Shown: one piece after another, positions 7,927-16,627 of the stretch
Layout: the number at the start of each line of letters is the position of its first letter
Position numbering within the stretch: the stretch's first letter is position 1
Assembly: GCA_934541105.1 (NCBI GenBank)
Contig: CAKTDA010000001.1
Location: 248,001 to 312,000 of the forward strand
Source: an uncultured Luteitalea sp.
GTDB taxonomy: Bacteria; Acidobacteriota; Vicinamibacteria; Vicinamibacterales; Vicinamibacteraceae
Reading direction: 5' to 3'
Length of the DNA stretch: 64,000 bases
Notes under the pieces: model-generated
The model's input: the letters and a program-made list of their open reading frames with translations, nothing else
The model's database searches: none
What the model was told of the DNA's origin: nothing
Translations under genes and position numbers: made by a program

Positions 7927-9075
7927 ATGGCTCAAGTCTACGCAGCCAAGTACCTCGCCAAGGCCGCCCTCTCCGCCCCCAGGGACCTCGTCAACAGCTA
8001 CGTCGGCCGGGTCAAGCCGCTCCACCCGACGGTGCTGATCTTCCACGTGACCTTCGTGTGCGACGCGCGCTGCAACATGTGCAGCAACTGGACGCGCGGC
8101 AACCGCAAGGAGGACATGACCCTCGAGCAGATCGAGCAGGTCTTCGATTCTCCCCTCTGGAAGCACATCGAGAACGCGAGCATCTCGGGCGGCGAACCCA
8201 CCACGCGCAACGACCTGGTGGACATCGTGCGGGTCCTCATCGACAAGCTGCCCCGCCTGCGCAAGCTGACGCTGAACACGACCGGCCTCACACCGCATCG
8301 GGGCATCCCGATGCTCACAAAGATCGTGCAGCTGTGCCACGAGCGTGGCGTCATCTTCAGCACGCGCGTCTCGGTGGACGGCGTCGGCGACATGCACAAC
8401 GAGGTGCGCCGGGTGAAGCGCGGCTTCGACAAGGCCGAGCAGACCATCGCGGCGATGAAGGAGCTGCAGAAGACCTACCCGTTCAACTTCGGCATCTCGA
8501 CGACCATCTTCTCGATGAACCTCGACGATGCGGAGAACATCCTGGCGTGGGCGCGTCGGGAGAAGCTCGACATCGTGTTCAACATGGTGCGCTTCACCGA
8601 GGCGATGCTCGGCAACGCCGACCTGGCGAAGGACATCAAGCCGGTGAGCGAAGAGGAACAGCGCATGCGCCAGTTCTTCCTCGACCGCGTGCGTCACGAT
8701 CCGCTGCTCGACGGGCAGAACTACATCTACATGCACTACGCGGACATGATCGCCAACGGCTATCACCGCACCGCGCCGTGCCCGTTCCAGACGCAGGGCC
8801 TCATGCTCAACCCCGATGGCGGGCTGTTCTTCTGCGAGAACAGCAACGTCGTCGGCAACGTGCTCGAGGAGGATCCCGAGGCGATCTACTTCAAGCGCGC
8901 GTCGCAGGAGCACCGGAACTACATCCGTGACGAGAAGTGCCCGACGTGCCTCAGCCCGTGCCAGATGAACGTCGCGGCGATCAAGCAGGTCGTTCCTTAC
9001 GCGAAGTTCCTCGTCCGCGCGACCGCCGAGAAGCGGCGCGCGGCGCGCCAGCCGATCGCCGCAGCCGCGCTCTAG
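7927..9075 (+). CDS. Radical SAM protein with C-terminal SPASM-like cysteines
   Basis: 382 residues. C45-x3-C49-x2-C52 (VCDARCNMC) holds the [4Fe-4S] cluster that cleaves S-adenosylmethionine, followed by the SISGGEPT glycine motif. Further cysteines at 285, 303, 338, 341 and 345 (PCPFQ, FFCEN, KCPTCLSPC) form a SPASM/twitch-like auxiliary site, the pattern of enzymes that modify peptides or other bulky substrates. The N-terminal MAQVYAAKYLAKAAL helix precedes the barrel. An upstream TTG start would lie inside the promoter, so ATG 7927 is used. No precursor peptide gene is visible nearby, so the substrate is open. Confidence 0.85.
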   Translation: MAQVYAAKYLAKAALSAPRDLVNSYVGRVKPLHPTVLIFHVTFVCDARCNMCSNWTRGNRKEDMTLEQIEQVFDSPLWKHIENASISGGEPTTRNDLVDIVRVLIDKLPRLRKLTLNTTGLTPHRGIPMLTKIVQLCHERGVIFSTRVSVDGVGDMHNEVRRVKRGFDKAEQTIAAMKELQKTYPFNFGISTTIFSMNLDDAENILAWARREKLDIVFNMVRFTEAMLGNADLAKDIKPVSEEEQRMRQFFLDRVRHDPLLDGQNYIYMHYADMIANGYHRTAPCPFQTQGLMLNPDGGLFFCENSNVVGNVLEEDPEAIYFKRASQEHRNYIRDEKCPTCLSPCQMNVAAIKQVVPYAKFLVRATAEKRRAARQPIAAAAL

Positions 9076-9103
9076 ATCGCGGCCTGCGGTACCCTCTTGG
9101 CCC

Positions 9104-11137
9104 ATGCGTTCCCACATGGGCCTTGCCTGCTGCCTCGCTCTTGCCCTGATCGCCGGATCCAGCGTCGTCTCGTCACGCCAGGAGACGCCGGCCCCCACAC
9201 CCGAACGCCAGGCATTCGACGCCTGGCTCGAGCAGCAGGCGCAGGACGCCATTGCGGCGCGCCGCACGCGCGTGGCGGGCCTGGCAGGTGCCGAGGCCGT
9301 CCGCACCTACTCGCGGGAGGCGTCCACCGCCATCGCCGGCATGCTCGGCCTGCTGCCCTCGTCCGATGCCCCGCTGAACGCCGTCGTCACACGCACGACG
9401 CCTCGCGACGGCTACCGCATCGAGCACCTGGTGTTCGAGAGCCTGCCCGGCTTCAAGGTCACGGCGCTGCTCTACGTGCCCGATGGCGACGGCCCGTTCC
9501 CGGCCGTGCTGGGCACCGCAGGCCATGCCAACGAAGGCAAGGCCTCACCGACCTACCAGCACGCATGGGTCTCGCTGGCGCGCCGAGGGTTCGTCGTGCT
9601 TGCCTACGACCCGCCAGGCCAGGGCGAGCGCATCGAGTACCCGGATGCAGCCGGGAGCGGATCGCGCGTCGGCATCGGCACGCGTGAGCACATGATGACG
9701 GGTCTGCAGCTCCTGCTGTCGGGCCGCACGATCGGGGCGTACATGGTGCAGGACGGCCGCCGCGCGATCGACTACCTCACCACCCGCCGCGAGGTGGATC
9801 CGACGCGGATCGCGGTGGCGGGCAACTCCGGCGGCGGCACGCAGGCCGCGCTGCTCGCCGCCACCGAACCGCGCCTCGCGGCCGCCGTCGTCTCCTGCTA
9901 CATGACGTCGTGGCGCGACATGTGGAACGTACCGGGGCCCCAGGATTCGGAGCAGATCCTGCCCGGCTTCGTCGGCCGCGGCCTGGACTTCGCCGACTTC
10001 GCGGTTGCCGCCGCGCCGCGCGGCTTCCTCGTCAGCAGCGCCATCAAGGACTACTTCCCCATCGGCGGCTCGCGACAGGTGTCCGGGGAGCTCGCGCCGA
10101 TCTACGCCGCACTCGGGGCTTCCGACCGCCTGGCGCGCGTCGAGAACGACGCCACGCACGGCTGGACCCAGCCGCTGCGCGAGGGCGCCTATCGTGCACT
10201 GGGGCTCTGGCTGGGGCGTCCGGGCCAGCCATCGGCGGAAGCCCCAGTGTCACCAGAGCCGATCGCGTCGCTGCAGGTCACGCCGTCCGGGCAACTGGCG
10301 TCATCGCTCGGATCGCGCACGATTCGCGCCATGCACGCCGACGAGGTGCGAACGCTCGTGGCAGCGCGTCCGGCCGTCACCGAGGCCGCCCTGAAGGCGC
10401 TGCTCGGCGACCTGGAGGTGCGCACGGCGCCACGCGTCGTCGAGCGGACCGGCAGTTCCACGACCGCCGACGGCGAGCGGCTTCTCATCGAGGTCGAACC
10501 GGGTATTCGCCTGCAGGCGTGGTGGCGCCAGCCAGCGGATGCGCGGCAGGCGCCCGTGCTGCTCGTGGACGAACGGGCTGCGACGCTCCGCGGCGCCACC
10601 GTGGACGGCCTCGTCGCGGCAGGGCATCCCGTCCTTGCGCTCGACATCCGTGGCACCGGGGCCCTGGGCCCGCTCTCGGGCGAGAGCGGGTACTCCCCTG
10701 CCTACCAGTTCGCGGCACGCGCCTGGCTCCTCGGAACGAGCGTCCCCGCGTGGCAGGCGCGCGACATCCAGCAGGGGCTGGCGGCCCTTCGCCAGCTCGT
10801 GCCCCAGGGCGCGGCGCCCATCCTGCGCGCGTCCGGCCAGGTGACGCCGGCCGCGTTGTTTGCCGCGCAGCATGCAAGGCCGTCGCGCGTCGTGCTCGAG
10901 GAAAGCCTCCTCAGCTATCTCGACGTGGCCACCGCGGACGTGCACGACCGCACCACGCTCGCCATCGTGCCCGGCATCCTGCGGGTGACCGACCTGCCCG
11001 AGCTGATGCAACGTCTTGGTGCAACGCCGGTGCTCCTCGTGCGGCCGCGCTCCGCCGATGGCACGTCCATCACGGCTGCGACGCTGCCGGCACACCTCGG
11101 CATCGAGACGCCGCGCAACGTGCGCATCGTCTCCTGA
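9104..11137 (+). CDS. Exported alpha/beta-hydrolase (acetyl-xylan-esterase-like), two domains
   Basis: 677 residues with an N-terminal signal peptide (MGLACCLALALIAGSS). The first catalytic domain has nucleophile elbow GNSGGGTQ with Ser242, and a histidine in DATHGW at 352 that can complete the triad. A second alpha/beta-like region follows (~430-677: PVLLVDERAATL, LALDIRGTG) but lacks an obvious G-x-S-x-G. The architecture matches exported esterases near the acetyl-xylan-esterase/DUF1570 group. It resembles the esterase at 40912-42642, which has the same SGGGTQ. A TACCCT hexamer ends eight bases before the ATG. Periplasmic ester hydrolysis on polysaccharide side chains is a reasonable inference. 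Confidence 0.78.
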   Translation: MRSHMGLACCLALALIAGSSVVSSRQETPAPTPERQAFDAWLEQQAQDAIAARRTRVAGLAGAEAVRTYSREASTAIAGMLGLLPSSDAPLNAVVTRTTPRDGYRIEHLVFESLPGFKVTALLYVPDGDGPFPAVLGTAGHANEGKASPTYQHAWVSLARRGFVVLAYDPPGQGERIEYPDAAGSGSRVGIGTREHMMTGLQLLLSGRTIGAYMVQDGRRAIDYLTTRREVDPTRIAVAGNSGGGTQAALLAATEPRLAAAVVSCYMTSWRDMWNVPGPQDSEQILPGFVGRGLDFADFAVAAAPRGFLVSSAIKDYFPIGGSRQVSGELAPIYAALGASDRLARVENDATHGWTQPLREGAYRALGLWLGRPGQPSAEAPVSPEPIASLQVTPSGQLASSLGSRTIRAMHADEVRTLVAARPAVTEAALKALLGDLEVRTAPRVVERTGSSTTADGERLLIEVEPGIRLQAWWRQPADARQAPVLLVDERAATLRGATVDGLVAAGHPVLALDIRGTGALGPLSGESGYSPAYQFAARAWLLGTSVPAWQARDIQQGLAALRQLVPQGAAPILRASGQVTPAALFAAQHARPSRVVLEESLLSYLDVATADVHDRTTLAIVPGILRVTDLPELMQRLGATPVLLVRPRSADGTSITAATLPAHLGIETPRNVRIVS

Positions 11138-11199
11138 CCAGCGGGCACGGTGGTGGCGATCGGACAAGCTGTCCATGTCGCCGCGGGAGGTCGGCTCGG

Positions 11200-12258
11200 C
11201 TAGCGGGGCTTCCAGTCGGGCAGGCGATCGTTGCCCGGCCCCGACGTCAGCACCACACGCTCGGTCGGATCGGTCGTCGAGACGAGCGCGAGGTCCCAGT
11301 CCTCGCCCTCATGGTGCTCGGGGCTCACCGAGAGGGCCAGCCACTGCCCGTCCGGCGACACACGCGGGTAGTAGCTCCACAGCGACGGATCGGCGTGGGC
11401 GGTGGCCACGGTGCCTGCCGTCATGTCGCGGCGCTGGATGGCCGAGGGCTCGCGTTCGAGCTGCACGTTGTAGAGGATGCGTCCGTCGGGCGACCAGGAT
11501 GGCCAGCATGCGCCCCCGCTCGCGGGAACGGGCTCGGTCGTGCCCGAGGCGAGATCGAGCATGTGCACCTGGAAGTTCCAGAACGCACCCACCCGCAGCG
11601 TCTGCGCTGCAAAGGCCACGCGTGTGCCGTCGGGCGACACGGCCGGCATGATCGCGCGGCCCACGAAGTTCGTGGTCAGGCGGTCCGTGTGGCCGTCGGC
11701 AAGGCGCACGCGATAGAGATCGCCGCGCGACGCACGGTCGGACGAGAACACGAGCGACTGCCCGTCGGGCATCCAGCTCGGGTCGTGATCGTTGCCGGGA
11801 TCGGTGGTGATGCGGCGGACCTCCGTCCCGTCGGGCCGCATGACGTAGACGTCGAGGTCCGGCGTCCCGGCCTCCGGCTGCGAGCCGTAGTGCGCACGAT
11901 TCGACGTGAACGCGATCCACTGCCCATCGGGTGACCAGCGCGGCGACTCGTCGCGCCAGTCGTCACCCGTCGTCACCTGCCGGACCTGCCGCGACGCGAC
12001 GTCGATCGTGAAGATCTTCGGACGCCCGGGGGCGTCCGACTGATACACGAGCGTCCCCTGGTGCGGAGGGTCGTCCCGCTCGTCCTCCTGCGAGCCGTCA
12101 AGCGCGCTGGCCGATGACGCCTGGTCGGAGCGGCCTTGCGAGCCGTCCGTCCAGCCGTCCATCGAGCCGTCACCCCCACACGCGAGGGTGGCCCCGAGCG
12201 CAATCGCGATCAGGGCCGGCAGAATGCCATCAGGTGCCAGCCGTACGGCCGCACCCAC
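11200..12258 (-). CDS. TolB-like PD40 beta-propeller lipoprotein
   Basis: 352 residues from GTG 12258. A short hydrophobic leader ends in the lipobox GATLAC (Cys27), followed by a Ser/Asp-rich linker. Six or so PD40 repeats follow, each with the S-P-D-G signature (PRWSPDGQWIAFTSNR, PAVSPDGTRVAFAAQT, PSWSPDGRILYNV, PRVSPDGQWLALSVS). A beta propeller on the periplasmic face of a membrane is expected, probably binding proteins or peptides as TolB does. The start lies inside the methyltransferase gene (49-base overlap). A longer frame upstream lacks any signal peptide. It is convergent with the esterase, with 62 bases between and no hairpin seen. Confidence 0.75.
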   Translation of the reverse strand: MGAAVRLAPDGILPALIAIALGATLACGGDGSMDGWTDGSQGRSDQASSASALDGSQEDERDDPPHQGTLVYQSDAPGRPKIFTIDVASRQVRQVTTGDDWRDESPRWSPDGQWIAFTSNRAHYGSQPEAGTPDLDVYVMRPDGTEVRRITTDPGNDHDPSWMPDGQSLVFSSDRASRGDLYRVRLADGHTDRLTTNFVGRAIMPAVSPDGTRVAFAAQTLRVGAFWNFQVHMLDLASGTTEPVPASGGACWPSWSPDGRILYNVQLEREPSAIQRRDMTAGTVATAHADPSLWSYYPRVSPDGQWLALSVSPEHHEGEDWDLALVSTTDPTERVVLTSGPGNDRLPDWKPR

Positions 12259-13001
12259 GCGCGCGGCAGTGCATTGAAGGTGCCGACGAAGAGCGAGTTG
12301 TAGAGCGCGGCCTTCCATCCCTTGTGCAGCCTCGATGCGACCGGAAATCGCTCGGGCACGATCTCCACGTCGCGGAAGGGCGCCAGCAGCGCCTGGAACT
12401 CCGGGATGGAGTACAGCCGCAGCACGGGCGCATCGCCGTGCTCGAGGCCGACCTTCATCACCTTCGACATGGCGTGCAGCCACGAGACCCGGTTGTAGAC
12501 CATGAAGATCGCCAGCCCGTCGGGGCGCAGGACGCGTCGTGCCTCGGCCACGAGGGCCGGCGCGTCGGCCGCGTACTGCAGCACCCCGTGGGCATAGACG
12601 ACATCGAACGCCGCCTGGTCGAACGGCAGGGCTGCGCCGTCGGCCACACGCAGGTCGTCGGCCTGCACGCCGTGCAGCGCGAAGTTCTGCCGTGCGAGTT
12701 CGATGGCCGTCTGGGCGAGATCGATGCCGGTGACGCGCGCGCCGCCGCGTGCGAACCGCACGAGGTCGGTGCCGATGCCGCAGCCGATCTCGAGCACTCG
12801 CTTGCCCGGGAAGCCGTCGAAGTTCACGAGCCGCGGCAGGTAATGCAGCTTGTCGAAGCGGTAGGCGTCGAGATCGTCGAAGAACTCGCGCGTGCCCACG
12901 GGATGGGTGGTCATCTCGAGGTCGTGGATGCGCGTGTTCCAGTAACGGGCGACGTCGGCGGCGGTGGGCGGGCCCTGCGGCCGAGCCGCGGTCGGGTGCA
13001 T
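12210..13001 (-). CDS. Class I SAM-dependent methyltransferase
   Basis: 263 residues. Motif I VLEIGCGIGTDL at 69-80, acidic TGIDLAQTA, DVVYAHGVLQY and LRPDGLAIFMVYNR mark a Methyltransf_11/25 enzyme. The long C-terminal part ending RPYGWHLMAFCRP is typical of methyltransferases acting on sugars or lipids. The ATG at 13001 is preferred to an upstream extension because the gap to the divergent GlpD-like gene is only 25 bases and a -10-like TACGAT ends six bases before it. The downstream PD40 gene starts within its 3' end. Confidence 0.8.
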   Translation of the reverse strand: MHPTAARPQGPPTAADVARYWNTRIHDLEMTTHPVGTREFFDDLDAYRFDKLHYLPRLVNFDGFPGKRVLEIGCGIGTDLVRFARGGARVTGIDLAQTAIELARQNFALHGVQADDLRVADGAALPFDQAAFDVVYAHGVLQYAADAPALVAEARRVLRPDGLAIFMVYNRVSWLHAMSKVMKVGLEHGDAPVLRLYSIPEFQALLAPFRDVEIVPERFPVASRLHKGWKAALYNSLFVGTFNALPRAWVRPYGWHLMAFCRP

Positions 13002-13007
13002 CCCGCT

Positions 13008-13018
13008 ATCGTAGAATA
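13008..13018. promoter_or_regulatory. Shared -10 region of two divergent genes
   Basis: In the 25-base divergent gap the plus strand reads TAGAAT (13012-13017), ending nine bases before GTG 13027. The minus strand reads TATTCT (13018-13013) and TACGAT (13013-13008), the latter ending six bases before ATG 13001. The same bases can thus serve as -10 on both strands and give two leaderless transcripts. -35 motifs are poor. Confidence 0.45.
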
Positions 13019-13026
13019 CCGGCCAC

Positions 13027-14655
13027 GTGCGACGCGATCCGAGTCGACTCACGACGTCCGAGTTCGACCTCCTCATCGTCGGCGCCGGCATCTATGGCGC
13101 CACCGCGGCCTGGGACGCCACGCAGCGCGGCCTGAAGGTCGCACTGGTGGACAAGGGCGATTTCGGCGGCGGCACGTCGTTCAACAACGCGAGGACGGTG
13201 CACGGCGGCGTCCGCTCGCTGCAGCACGGCCACGTCGGCGAGATGCGCGAGTACATGCGCGAGCGCCGAGCGTTGCTCCACATCCTGCCCCACCTGGTCC
13301 ATCCCCTGCCGTTCCTGCTGCCGACGAGCCAGTCGCTCACGCGCCACAAGCTGGCGCTCGGCGTGTACTTCCGCCTCCACGACCTGCTGGCGCGGGATCG
13401 CAACCAGATTCCCGATCCGTCCAAGCACCTGCCGGGCAGCCGCCTGGTCACGCGGGACGAGTGCCTGCGGCTCGCGCCGTGGATCGCCCCCGACGGGGTG
13501 ACCGGGGCGATCGAATGGCACGACGCGCAGTTCTCCAACAGTTCGCGCGCGGAGCTCGCGTTCATCCGCACCGCCGTTCGCCACGGTCTCGAGGCCGCCA
13601 ATCACGTCGAGGCCACGGCGCCCATCGTCTCCGACGGGCGCATCGCGGGCGTGATGGCACGTTCGTCACTCGAGGGCCACGAGTTCCCGATTCGCGCCCG
13701 CAACGTGCTGCTCGCCGCCGGCGGCTGGACCGACGAGTGGCTGGCGCGCGCAACGGGCGGCCGGCGCCGGCGCCCGGTGCCGCACTGGTCGATTGCCATG
13801 AACCTGGTGCTCGACGGCCTCGGCGGCACGCACGCCGTGGGTGCGCACGCGCGCGGCCGGCTGTTCTTCCTGGCGCCCTGGCGCGGCGCCACGATTGCGG
13901 GCACGAGCCACGACCCGTGGACGGCGCCCGCCGACCACGTCGGCCCGCGCCGTGAGTACGTCGAGCAGTTGCTGGCCGACATCGCCACCGCGTTCCCGGG
14001 CGCGCGCGTCACGCCCGGCGACGTGCGCCTCGTGCACCGCGGCCTGCTGCCGGCAACCGAAGCCACACCGCACCGCGTCATGCTGCTGCGCGAGAGCCCG
14101 TTCGTCGATCACGGCGAGGACGGGTGCCGCAACCTGTACTCGCTCGTCGGCGTCCGGTACACGACGGCGCGTCGGTCGGCCGAACGCGCCATCGACGTCA
14201 TCGTCCGCGGTTCCGGGCTGCATGCCGCGCCGTGCGCGACGGCCACCACCAGGCTCGACGGCGGCGAGATCGATCACTTCGCGGACTACGTCGCCGACGC
14301 ACGCCGACAGGCGACGCCGGACGTACCGGCGGCACTCATCGAGCGCCTCGTCTACAACTACGGGACGGCGTGGCGGGCGGTGGCGGCTGCACCGTCGACA
14401 ACGCCGCTCGGGGCGACGTGTGACGTGACCCGCGCCGAGATCGTGCATGCCGTGCGCGAGGAGATGGCGATGACGCTCGCCGACGCCGTGCTCCGGCGCA
14501 CCGAGGCCGGCAGCCGCGGCTACCCTGGCGACGATGCGGTGACGGCGGCGGCCGACATCATGGCGAGCGAGCTCGGTTGGTCTGCCGACCGGACGGCGCG
14601 CGAGCGCCAGGACCTGCTGCGCACCTACGAGGCGGCGGCCGTCCGCGGCAACTGA
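13027..14655 (+). CDS. FAD-dependent glycerol-3-phosphate dehydrogenase-like oxidoreductase
   Basis: 542 residues. The N-terminal FAD site is VGAGIYGATAAW (GxGxxG at 19-24), then the DKGDFGGGTSFNN segment characteristic of GlpD-type enzymes, HGGVRSLQHG, and LLAAGGWTDEWL. A C-terminal helical domain (~400-540) matches the DAO_C region. The chemistry would be oxidation of glycerol-3-phosphate, or a similar alcohol, with electrons passed to quinone at the membrane. The neighbours are glycan genes, not glycerol uptake genes, so a different substrate is possible. Its 3' end overlaps the convergent asparagine-synthase gene by 31 bases. GTG start. Confidence 0.85.
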   Translation: MRRDPSRLTTSEFDLLIVGAGIYGATAAWDATQRGLKVALVDKGDFGGGTSFNNARTVHGGVRSLQHGHVGEMREYMRERRALLHILPHLVHPLPFLLPTSQSLTRHKLALGVYFRLHDLLARDRNQIPDPSKHLPGSRLVTRDECLRLAPWIAPDGVTGAIEWHDAQFSNSSRAELAFIRTAVRHGLEAANHVEATAPIVSDGRIAGVMARSSLEGHEFPIRARNVLLAAGGWTDEWLARATGGRRRRPVPHWSIAMNLVLDGLGGTHAVGAHARGRLFFLAPWRGATIAGTSHDPWTAPADHVGPRREYVEQLLADIATAFPGARVTPGDVRLVHRGLLPATEATPHRVMLLRESPFVDHGEDGCRNLYSLVGVRYTTARRSAERAIDVIVRGSGLHAAPCATATTRLDGGEIDHFADYVADARRQATPDVPAALIERLVYNYGTAWRAVAAAPSTTPLGATCDVTRAEIVHAVREEMAMTLADAVLRRTEAGSRGYPGDDAVTAAADIMASELGWSADRTARERQDLLRTYEAAAVRGN

Positions 14656-16550
14656 ACGGGCGTGTCGAGCGCATCGGCCCAGCGCTCGAAGACCATCAGG
14701 GCGAAGAGCTGGTGCGCGTGGTTCGCGCGCCCATCCACGTGCTCCTGCTGCAGCCGCGCGATCTCGGCAGGCTCGAACAGCCCGCGTCGCGCCAGGCGCG
14801 CGGGCGCGAGCAGGTCCTGCATCAACGGCTGCAGGTCGCCGCGCAGCCAGTTCTTCATCGGGATGCTGAAGCCTTCCTTCCGGCGGTACAGGATGCCATC
14901 CGGCAGCACCCCCCGAAGTGCCTGCTTCAGCACGATCTTCCGCTCGTTGCCACGCACTTTCAGGTGGCCCGGCAGCGAGAAGGCCAGTTCCATCACGTCG
15001 ACATCGAGGAACGGCGCACGCGTCTCGAGCGACGTCGCCATGCTCATGCGATCCACTTTCACGAGGATGTCGTCGGCCAGGTAGATCCGGAGGTCGGCAT
15101 AGAGCTCGCGATTCACCGCATCGTCGGCCCGATAGGCACCGAGTGCGTCGCGCACCTCGCGATGGACGTCGCCGCCGAGGATGGCGTCCCGGAGCGCCGG
15201 CGTGTACAGGCGGCGGCGCGATGCGGTGTCCATGAACGTCACCCAGCGGTAGTGCCCGATGTCCGGGCCGTTGGCCGCGATGCCGGCGAGGAAGCGCTTG
15301 ATCTTGTTGAGCGTCCCCTTCTTCTGCGCGGACGGCGGCACGAGGCCTGCGGCCCGATCGGCAAGTCGCCAGGCGACGTCCGGCACCCGCGAGAAGCGGG
15401 CGGCCATCACCTGTGCCGCGTACGCGTCGTACCCGCCGAACAGCTCGTCGCCGCCGTCGCCCGCCAGCACGCCCTTGACGTGCTGCTGCGCAAGCCGGGA
15501 CACCAGGTACGTCGGGAACAGCGACACGTCCGCGAACGGCTCGTCGAGGTGCGCCACGAGCGGATCGAACAACGCGGCGACGTCCGGCGTGACGACGTCC
15601 TCGACGTGCGTGAGCCCGAAGCGCTGCGCAACCTCGCGCGCGTACGGCAGCTCGTTGTAGCTCTGGTCCGCGAACCCCATCGAGAAGCTCGTGACCGTCA
15701 CCCCGCGCCGTCGTGCCGCATCGGCCATGAAGGCCGCGATCGCACTGGAGTCGATGCCGCCCGAGAGGAACACGCCGAGCGGCACGTCCGACATCATCTG
15801 GCTGTCCACAGCCCGTGCCAGGGCCTCGCGAACCGCCGCGGCCGCCTCATCGGCGGGCCGATCGCGCACCGGAATGCCGGCCGCGTCCCAGTACCGCGCG
15901 GTGTGGACCTGTCCGTCGCGGTAGACGAGGTAATGCGCAGCGGGAAGCTTACGGATATGGCGGAACAGCGTCCGCGGTGCGATGACGTACTCGTACGTCA
16001 GGTACTGGTCCAGCGCCTCCAGGTCGAAGTCGCGGCTGACCTCCGGTCGCACGAGCAGCGCCTTCACTTCCGACGCAAGGAACAGGCCCTCCGGCGTGTC
16101 GGCGTAGAAGAGCGGCTTCTCGCCAGCCCGGTCGCGCGCGGCGACCAGCGTCCGCGTGCGTTCGTCGTACAGCGCAACCGCGAACATCCCGCGCAGCCGC
16201 GCGAAGGCGTCGGTGCCCCACTGCTCGTAGGCGTGAACGATGGCCTCGATGTCGGATCCGGATCGGAACACGTGGCCCAGTGCGGCGAGTTCGGCACGCA
16301 ACTGCGGGTAGTTGTAGATCTCCCCGTTGCCGACGACGTGCATGTCGCCGGTCTCGTTGCTGAACGGCTGCTGGCCGCCGGGGATGTCCATGAAGGACAG
16401 CCGCCGCATCGCCAGCCCGGCGCCCGGACGCGCGAGCGCACCCTCGTGCTCCGGGCCGCGATGCACCAGCGTCCGCACCATGCCCCGCAGGGCGTCCTCC
16501 GACACCGGGGCCTTCGGGTCACGATCGGCGATGGCAACGATGCCGCACAT
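14625..16550 (-). CDS. asnB: Asparagine synthase (glutamine-hydrolysing), AsnB family
   Basis: 641 residues. Met-Cys-Gly at the start leaves Cys2 as the Ntn glutaminase nucleophile, and the start at 16550 is chosen for that reason. RGPEHEG and GNGEIYN complete the glutaminase site. The synthetase half has the PP-loop LSGGIDSSA near 255-262, which activates the acceptor carboxylate with ATP, and LAGDGGDELFGGYDAY. Size and order fit AsnB. The gene is last in a minus-strand set with DedA, a GT2 and an acyltransferase. In such settings AsnB-type proteins often amidate sugar acids in surface glycans rather than make free asparagine; both are possible. Confidence 0.88.
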   Translation of the reverse strand: MCGIVAIADRDPKAPVSEDALRGMVRTLVHRGPEHEGALARPGAGLAMRRLSFMDIPGGQQPFSNETGDMHVVGNGEIYNYPQLRAELAALGHVFRSGSDIEAIVHAYEQWGTDAFARLRGMFAVALYDERTRTLVAARDRAGEKPLFYADTPEGLFLASEVKALLVRPEVSRDFDLEALDQYLTYEYVIAPRTLFRHIRKLPAAHYLVYRDGQVHTARYWDAAGIPVRDRPADEAAAAVREALARAVDSQMMSDVPLGVFLSGGIDSSAIAAFMADAARRRGVTVTSFSMGFADQSYNELPYAREVAQRFGLTHVEDVVTPDVAALFDPLVAHLDEPFADVSLFPTYLVSRLAQQHVKGVLAGDGGDELFGGYDAYAAQVMAARFSRVPDVAWRLADRAAGLVPPSAQKKGTLNKIKRFLAGIAANGPDIGHYRWVTFMDTASRRRLYTPALRDAILGGDVHREVRDALGAYRADDAVNRELYADLRIYLADDILVKVDRMSMATSLETRAPFLDVDVMELAFSLPGHLKVRGNERKIVLKQALRGVLPDGILYRRKEGFSIPMKNWLRGDLQPLMQDLLAPARLARRGLFEPAEIARLQQEHVDGRANHAHQLFALMVFERWADALDTPVQLPRTAAAS

Positions 16551-16627
16551 GGTCTTCGTCTCAGGGGGCGCAGCGCCGGAATTCGTCCGGTCGGCGCGCA
16601 TCACCGACCGTCGGACGAGTCCGACGG

